Positions 59,329-64,000 of a DNA stretch of 64,000 nt are shown here, piece by piece (the first letter of the stretch is position 1; every line of letters begins with the position of its first letter). The stretch comes from DATBFG01 sp036558645. GTDB taxonomy: Bacteria; Acidobacteriota; Terriglobia; Terriglobales; Acidobacteriaceae. Both the position numbers and the translations under genes were made by a program. The DNA is taken from assembly GCA_036558645.1 (NCBI GenBank), contig DATBFG010000086.1, positions 124,001 through 188,000 of the forward strand, read 5' to 3'. The notes beneath the pieces are model-generated. The model did no database searches. It saw only the letters and a list, made by a program, of their open reading frames with translations, and was not told the origin of the DNA.

Positions 59329-60474
59329 TTGGATTTCGCCTGGAACGACGACCAGCAGGCCTATCGCAAAGAAGTTATCCGGTTCGCAAAGGAAGAACTG
59401 AGCTCCGATATGATCGCGCTCGATGAGCGCTCGGAGTTCGACCGCGAGAGTTGGAACAAGTGCGGGCGTTTTGGCATTCAGGGCTTGCCGGTTCCGATCG
59501 AATACGGCGGCGGCGGCGCGGACATTCTGACTACAGTCTGTGCGCTCGAGGCACTTGGTTATGGCTGTCGCGACAACGGGTTGCTGTTTTCTATCGGCGC
59601 GCACATGTGGGCGGCCGAGATCCCGATTCTCCAGTTCGGCACGGTAGAGCAGAAGCAGAAGTATCTGCCCAAGCTGACGAGCGGTGAGTGGATCGGTATT
59701 CACGCCATGACGGAGCCGATGTCGGGTTCCGATGCATATAGCCTACGCACACGCGCCGAAAAGCATGGCGAGTGCTACGTTCTCAATGGCAGCAAGACGT
59801 TCATCACGAACGCAGTGTATGCGGATGTGGTGATCGTTTTCGCGAACGTGGATCCGGAGAAAGGCCCTGCGGGCGTCTCTGCATTTTTCGTGGATAAGGG
59901 CACACCCGGATTTGAGGTCAGCCGCAAACTGAGCAAGATGGGGCTGCGGACCTCCCCGATGGCTGAGTTGTCATTTGTCGATTGCGAGATTCCTGCCTCC
60001 AACCTGCTTATGAAGGAAGGAGCGGGGAAGGCTATCTTCACGGCATCGATGGAGTGGGAACGGACCTGTATTCTCGCCACGCACCTCGGCGCGATGCAGC
60101 GGACGCTGGAAACCTGCGTGAAGTACGCCAAGGAGCGTACGCAGTTCGGGCAGCCGATCGGCACATTCCCGGCGATTGCCGACAAAGTAGCCGATATGGA
60201 TGTTCGGTTGGAGACAGCGCGCCTGATCCTCTATAAGGCAGCATGGCTGAAGTCGCTGGGGCGGCACCCGATGCGCGAGTCATCGATGGCAAAGCTCTAC
60301 GTCAGCGAGGCGTGCGTCGCAAGTTGTCTCGATGCCATCCAGATTCACGGTGGCTACGGATACATGACGGAATACCAGATTGAACGCGAGCTGCGGGATG
60401 CAGTCGCGTCGAAGATTTACTCCGGCACTTCCGAGATTCATAAGCGGATCATTGCCGGGCTGCACGGGTTATAA
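59329..60474 (+). CDS. Acyl-CoA-dehydrogenase-like prolyl-carrier dehydrogenase (PltE/RedW type)
   Basis: 381 residues from a TTG preceded by GAGAGGAACGAC. Acyl-CoA dehydrogenase fold with FAD motifs ITEP-like MTEPMSGSDAYSLRTRA and IHGGYGYMTEY and a C-terminal SGTSEIHKRIIAGL. It resembles PltE in segments I remember: ALGYGCRDNGLLFSIGAHMWAAEIPILQFGT, and TASMEWERTCILATHLG, where the Glu in the MEWER block matches the PltE catalytic base. PltE/RedW oxidises a carrier-bound prolyl group by four electrons to pyrrole-2-carboxyl. Flanked by an A-domain protein and a carrier protein. Confidence 0.85.
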   Translation: MDFAWNDDQQAYRKEVIRFAKEELSSDMIALDERSEFDRESWNKCGRFGIQGLPVPIEYGGGGADILTTVCALEALGYGCRDNGLLFSIGAHMWAAEIPILQFGTVEQKQKYLPKLTSGEWIGIHAMTEPMSGSDAYSLRTRAEKHGECYVLNGSKTFITNAVYADVVIVFANVDPEKGPAGVSAFFVDKGTPGFEVSRKLSKMGLRTSPMAELSFVDCEIPASNLLMKEGAGKAIFTASMEWERTCILATHLGAMQRTLETCVKYAKERTQFGQPIGTFPAIADKVADMDVRLETARLILYKAAWLKSLGRHPMRESSMAKLYVSEACVASCLDAIQIHGGYGYMTEYQIERELRDAVASKIYSGTSEIHKRIIAGLHGL

Positions 60475-60498
60475 AGAAAACTCTCGAGTACGGGGACC

Positions 60499-62082
60499 AT
60501 GGCATACATTCTGCAGCAGTTTCTGACCAACAGTGCGAAACAGAATCCTGACAAGCCTGCGGTGTGGGCACGCGGGCGGACCCTTAGCTATCGCGAATTG
60601 AATGAGCGCTCGAACCAGGTAGCGAATCTTCTGCGCAGCCGCGGTATAGAGAAGGGGGACCGGGTCGGTATCTATTTCTCGAAAGCAGTTGAGTCACTGT
60701 GCGCGATGTTCGGCGTGCTCAAGGCGGGTGGCGTATATGTGCCACTTGATCCTCTAGCACCCGTGGAGCGCATTTCGTACATCATCAGCAATTGCGAAAT
60801 GAAGGGGCTGATCACTTCGGGCGAGAAACTGCGTGGGCTGGATACGAGCAAGATTCCTTCTGTGAAGACTTTCCTGATCACCGAGGACAAGGCAAACGGA
60901 CTGGATCGGCCGGAGGTTGTCTCCTGGAGCGAGCTGGAATCGTTTCCAAAGGGCTCGTCTCCCGAGCTTCAGACGACGACCACGGATCTGGCTTACATCC
61001 TCTATACGTCGGGCTCGACGGGCCGTCCGAAGGGTGTCATGCTGACGCACCAGAATGCCCTGACGTTTGTCGAGTGGTGCGCGGAAGAATTCCAGGTCAC
61101 TAGCGACGATCATTTGTCGAATCACGCGCCGCTGCACTTCGATCTTTCAGTCTTCGACGTTTATAACGCAATCAAAGCAGGCGCCACGGTTCACATGGTT
61201 CCGGAAGAAGTCGCCAAATTTCCTGCCAGCCTGGCGAAGTTTATCGAAGAGCAGGGAATTACGATCTGGTATTCGGTGCCGTCGGCGCTGGTGTTTCTGT
61301 TACTGCATGGAAACATGAAGGCGGAAAAGCTGGCGAAGATGCGCGTGCTGCTTTTTGCCGGCGAAGTCTTCCCGATGAAGTATCTGAAGCAACTGGCTGA
61401 GTTTCTCCCGAGTGTCGCTTTGTATAACTTGTACGGTCCAACCGAAACCAATGTCTGTACTTATTACAAGGTGGGCCGGGAGCGGCTGAAGACACAAGAA
61501 AAGTTACCGATCGGCCGTGCGTGTGCGAATACCGAAGTATTTGCGGTCAATGACCAGGATCAGATCGTAAAGGCACAAGGCGAGACAGGCGAACTTTACG
61601 TACGCGGGCCAGCGGTCACTCCGGGTTACTGGGCTGACACGGAGAAGACTCACAAGATGTGTGTGCCGAATCGCTTCCAGCCGCACTTCGAAGAGAAGAT
61701 GTACAAGACCGGCGACCTGGTGATGTTCGACGAGTACGGAGATTACCTATTTCTGGGGCGTCGAGACAGCCAGATCAAGAGCCGTGGGTATCGCATCGAA
61801 CTTGGCGAAATCGAATCGGCGCTGCTGAGCCATCCTGGTGTGCGAGAAGCGGCCGCGCTGGCGATCCCTGATGAAGAGATTGGAGCCCGGATCAGGGCGG
61901 TAGTTGCACCCCATGAGCCGGGCACTTTGACCGTGGTAGATCTGCAAAAACATTGTGCAGCTCGAATTCCCAGCTACATGATTCCGGAAACGATTGAGTT
62001 GCGCGATGCCCTCCCCAAGACCTCTACCGGCAAGATTGACCGCGTATCGCTCGTGAACGCGGCGGTAGCTCCTGCCGCTTAA
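60499..62082 (+). CDS. Stand-alone amino-acid adenylation protein, predicted proline-activating (PltF/RedM type)
   Basis: 527 residues, single adenylation domain with AYILYTSGSTGRPKG, YGPTETN and KSRGYRIELGEIE. Specificity residues by alignment to PheA read D-L-F-Y-L-A-L-V-C-K (first Asp = D215 of HFDLSVFD), which I recall as the proline code of the pyrrole-forming enzymes PltF, RedM and AnaC. Annotation pipelines often call such proteins D-Ala-poly(phosphoribitol) ligase, but no dltB or dltD is near. It would load proline on the free carrier protein encoded 86 bp downstream. Confidence 0.88.
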   Translation: MAYILQQFLTNSAKQNPDKPAVWARGRTLSYRELNERSNQVANLLRSRGIEKGDRVGIYFSKAVESLCAMFGVLKAGGVYVPLDPLAPVERISYIISNCEMKGLITSGEKLRGLDTSKIPSVKTFLITEDKANGLDRPEVVSWSELESFPKGSSPELQTTTTDLAYILYTSGSTGRPKGVMLTHQNALTFVEWCAEEFQVTSDDHLSNHAPLHFDLSVFDVYNAIKAGATVHMVPEEVAKFPASLAKFIEEQGITIWYSVPSALVFLLLHGNMKAEKLAKMRVLLFAGEVFPMKYLKQLAEFLPSVALYNLYGPTETNVCTYYKVGRERLKTQEKLPIGRACANTEVFAVNDQDQIVKAQGETGELYVRGPAVTPGYWADTEKTHKMCVPNRFQPHFEEKMYKTGDLVMFDEYGDYLFLGRRDSQIKSRGYRIELGEIESALLSHPGVREAAALAIPDEEIGARIRAVVAPHEPGTLTVVDLQKHCAARIPSYMIPETIELRDALPKTSTGKIDRVSLVNAAVAPAA

Positions 62083-62168
62083 GAGCCAGAAGGCTCACAG
62101 TTTTGTAGTCCTGCTGTACTTACCGTTTCGGCTTCACTAATTCTGTTGGAGTGTTTAAGGAGAACATG

Positions 62169-62447
62169 ATGGCGAACGATCCCAAGGTGCAGATTCGACA
62201 ATTTGTGATGGAAAACGCCCAAGGGCGGGGCATTACCGAGCTAGGAGACAACGATTCGCTGATCGAGAGCGGGATCGTGGATTCACTCGGTATTTTCCGC
62301 CTGGTTTCCTTCCTGGAAGAGACCTTTGGCGTGAAGATCGGCGATGAAGAGATCGTCAACGAGAATTTCCAGACGATTAGCGACATTGAGCGATTCCTCG
62401 CGCAGAAGCAGGGTCAGACAACCGGACAGGCCCGGGCGACAGCATAA
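62169..62447 (+). CDS. Free acyl/peptidyl carrier protein (PltL/RedO-like)
   Basis: 92 residues, with the phosphopantetheine Ser39 in SGIVDSLGIFRLVSFLEE. AAGGAG lies 6 bases ahead of this ATG; another ATG directly before it is possible. Stands with the PltE- and PltF-like genes, where the carrier holds proline while it is oxidised to pyrrole-2-carboxyl. The NRPS C domain is the obvious next acceptor. Confidence 0.88.
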   Translation: MANDPKVQIRQFVMENAQGRGITELGDNDSLIESGIVDSLGIFRLVSFLEETFGVKIGDEEIVNENFQTISDIERFLAQKQGQTTGQARATA

Positions 62448-62515
62448 GGACTGCGAATACTGCGCCAAGTTGAGAGCGCTGACTCGTCTAATTCATTCTG
62501 CGTTGAGGTGTAAAA

Positions 62516-64000
62516 ATGCTGTTCCGTCGATTGTCTGCATTCACGTTGGCCACCATCCTGTCCCTCCCCACAGGAATGCAGGCTCAAAGCACGAAGAAGT
62601 CCGAGCCTGTGTTGCGTTCGGGAGTGTCAGTCATTCCCGCCACCGAAGGCGGGAAACAGGGTGTTTTGCTCATGGCCTCCAATCGCGGAGGGGCGCCCAA
62701 CTTCGTCATGCAGGATTCGCAGGTCAACACCGGAGGCAATGCCGGAGCTGCGGATATCAACGTAATCCAACACATCGTATTCATCGTCAAAGAGAACCGC
62801 AGCTTTGACAGCATGTTCGGAACATTTCCTGGCGCAAACGGCGTTACGCAGGGCGTGATGTCGACCGGACAGAAGGTAAATCTGGGAAGAATGCCGGACG
62901 CCTTGGCGCGAGACATTGGCCATTCGTGGGGCGATACGCTCGACGCCATGGACTACGGCAAGATGGATGGCTTCGACACCATCAATGAAGTCGGGTTCCA
63001 ATGCAGTGTCGACGGAGACATGCTTTGCTTCACTCAATATAAGCAGCAGGACATTCCAAACTATTGGACGTTGGCGACCAGTTTTACTCTTGCCGACAAC
63101 ATGTTCAGTTCCATGCATGCGCCGAGTTTCCCGAACCACGTTTTCACTGTAGCGGCTCAGTCCGGCAATATCATCTCCCAGACGAAAAACCCTATCGATC
63201 CAACGGACAAGCCGGCGGCGTGCGCGGACGCAGGTCCCGGCGCGACCGTAAAGATCATGGATCCGCGCGGAGACATCCTGGATGTGTTCCCATGTTTTGA
63301 CTTCGAAACCATGGGCGACCGCTTGAATGATGCCGGTATCAGCTGGAAGTCTTATGCGCCGAAGGGATTCGGCTGGAGCGGATTTGTTGCCATCAACCAC
63401 ATCCGGAACACGGACCAATGGACGCAGCATGCAGTGCTCGACAATCAATTCGCAATTGATGCTGCAGCGGGCAACCTGCCGGCGGTCAGTTGGCTGGTAA
63501 CCCAGGGCGGCGTGTCTGACCATGCGCCCTGGAGCATCTGCGAAGGTGAAAACTGGATTGTCGACCAGATCAACGCGGTGATGAATGGGCCACTCTGGAA
63601 TTCGACCGCTATTTTTCTGACCTGGGATGACTTCGGGGGGTTTTACGACCACGTGCCCCCGCCGCTGCCAGCGCCGGATTCATTCGGGTTGGGTCCGCGT
63701 GTCCCTCTGATAGTTATTTCGCCTTATGCGAAGGCAAATAACGTCAGCCATACCGTATATGAATTTGCCTCTGTCCTGCGGTTCATGGAAGAACGGTTCA
63801 CGCGGCCACTTGGCCTCGACTGGCTGACGTCGCGCGACCTGAACGCGAACTCAGTCGCTGATGCGTTCGACTTCAATCAGTCTCCCTTACCGCCGATTTC
63901 GCTGACCAAGCGGAGTTGCTCGCCAGTGGCGACGACATCCGTTACCTTCCCGCCGGCACAACCGGGTAAAGTAGGGGTAACGCGAAGTATTCTGATTGCC
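62516..64000 (+). CDS. Exported phosphoesterase (AcpA/phospholipase-C-like), 3' end outside window
   Basis: 495 residues visible, ATG preceded by GAGGTG. Signal peptide MLFRRLSAFTLATILSL... cleaved near MQAQS. The start of the enzyme domain reads INVIQHIVFIVKENRSFDSMFGTFPGANG, where ENRSFD holds the metal-binding Asn/Glu of the phosphoesterase family that includes acid phosphatases and phospholipase C. Further motifs: FPNHVFTVAAQSG and WDDFGGFYDHVPP with the paired Asp and His. It lies 69 bp after the carrier protein on the same strand and could belong to the operon or just follow it. Confidence 0.88.
   Translation, partial: MLFRRLSAFTLATILSLPTGMQAQSTKKSEPVLRSGVSVIPATEGGKQGVLLMASNRGGAPNFVMQDSQVNTGGNAGAADINVIQHIVFIVKENRSFDSMFGTFPGANGVTQGVMSTGQKVNLGRMPDALARDIGHSWGDTLDAMDYGKMDGFDTINEVGFQCSVDGDMLCFTQYKQQDIPNYWTLATSFTLADNMFSSMHAPSFPNHVFTVAAQSGNIISQTKNPIDPTDKPAACADAGPGATVKIMDPRGDILDVFPCFDFETMGDRLNDAGISWKSYAPKGFGWSGFVAINHIRNTDQWTQHAVLDNQFAIDAAAGNLPAVSWLVTQGGVSDHAPWSICEGENWIVDQINAVMNGPLWNSTAIFLTWDDFGGFYDHVPPPLPAPDSFGLGPRVPLIVISPYAKANNVSHTVYEFASVLRFMEERFTRPLGLDWLTSRDLNANSVADAFDFNQSPLPPISLTKRSCSPVATTSVTFPPAQPGKVGVTRSILIA

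Noticed and set aside
59329..60474. Fatty-acid beta-oxidation acyl-CoA dehydrogenase
   Set aside because: Flanked by an adenylation protein and carrier protein and close in several blocks to PltE; a catabolic role is less likely.
60499..62082. D-alanine-poly(phosphoribitol) ligase (DltA) as identity of the stand-alone adenylation protein
   Set aside because: No dltB/dltD nearby, and the specificity residues and neighbours fit the proline-activating enzymes of pyrrole pathways better.
55084..62447. Recent horizontal import of the NRPS block as a genomic island
   Set aside because: No change in base or codon use is visible compared with the polysaccharide genes, and there are no flanking repeats or integrase; cannot be supported from this window.
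1..64000. tRNA, rRNA, insertion sequences or prophage genes
   Set aside because: Scanning by eye found no cloverleaf, rRNA-like stretch, transposase, integrase or phage structural gene.

Overview
The window looks like a chromosomal segment of an Acidobacteriota bacterium, probably Terriglobia/Koribacter-like. That placement is an inference from gene content: GloVer and SBBP secreted propellers, a HemQ-type heme pathway, a MauG-like di-heme protein, a cluster of F0 genes separated from the F1 genes, and many small dispersed repeats. I ran no database search. The base composition looks evenly and moderately GC-rich, and I see no transposase, integrase, tRNA, rRNA or CRISPR array.

Layout. 0-5 kb: end of nuoN, two secreted GloVer-repeat proteins, an orphan PD-(D/E)XK-like nuclease and a DHFR-fold reductase. 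5-7.4 kb: atpZ, atpI, atpB and atpE, with no F1 genes following. 7.4-12.5 kb: a large HEAT-repeat protein with a PilZ-like tail, a CHAD-HD protein and a second small nuclease-fold protein. 13-16 kb: dnaX, ybaB and recR on the minus strand, with inverted arrays of 8-bp repeats in both junctions. 16-18.4 kb: a STAS protein, an alkyltransferase-like protein, an AhpD-like protein and HemQ. 18.5-31.6 kb: an exported-protein island (glycoside hydrolase, SBBP propeller, radical-copper oxidase, beta-helix lipoprotein, di-heme protein, SGNH-like lipoprotein).

32.07-62.45 kb is a continuous plus-strand locus of about 30 kb and is the main interest of the window. It begins as a Wzx/Wzy-type exopolysaccharide operon: outer-membrane export protein, chain-length protein, a BY-kinase-like ATPase that lacks its Walker A lysine, a NusG/UpxY-type antiterminator, UDP-sugar dehydrogenase, initiating sugar transferase, flippase, polymerase/ligase, a GH10 hydrolase, a deacetylase, a GT4, an epimerase and a WecG/TagA transferase. 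It then runs into modification genes: two sulfotransferases, two O-carbamoyltransferases with SxtK/SxtJ-like partners, and an SGNH protein. It ends with a nonribosomal peptide module. Its NRPS reads C-A-T-TE with a glycine-like code and a cysteine TE nucleophile. Next to it are a PltE-like acyl-CoA dehydrogenase, a stand-alone adenylation protein whose code I read as the proline code of pyrrole pathways, and a free carrier protein. Together these three form the known pyrrole-2-carboxyl-carrier cassette.

The simplest reading is a secreted polysaccharide carrying sulfate, carbamate and possibly pyrrole-2-carbonyl-glycine groups, or a pyrrolyl-glycine metabolite made in the same operon. A secreted phosphoesterase runs off the right edge.
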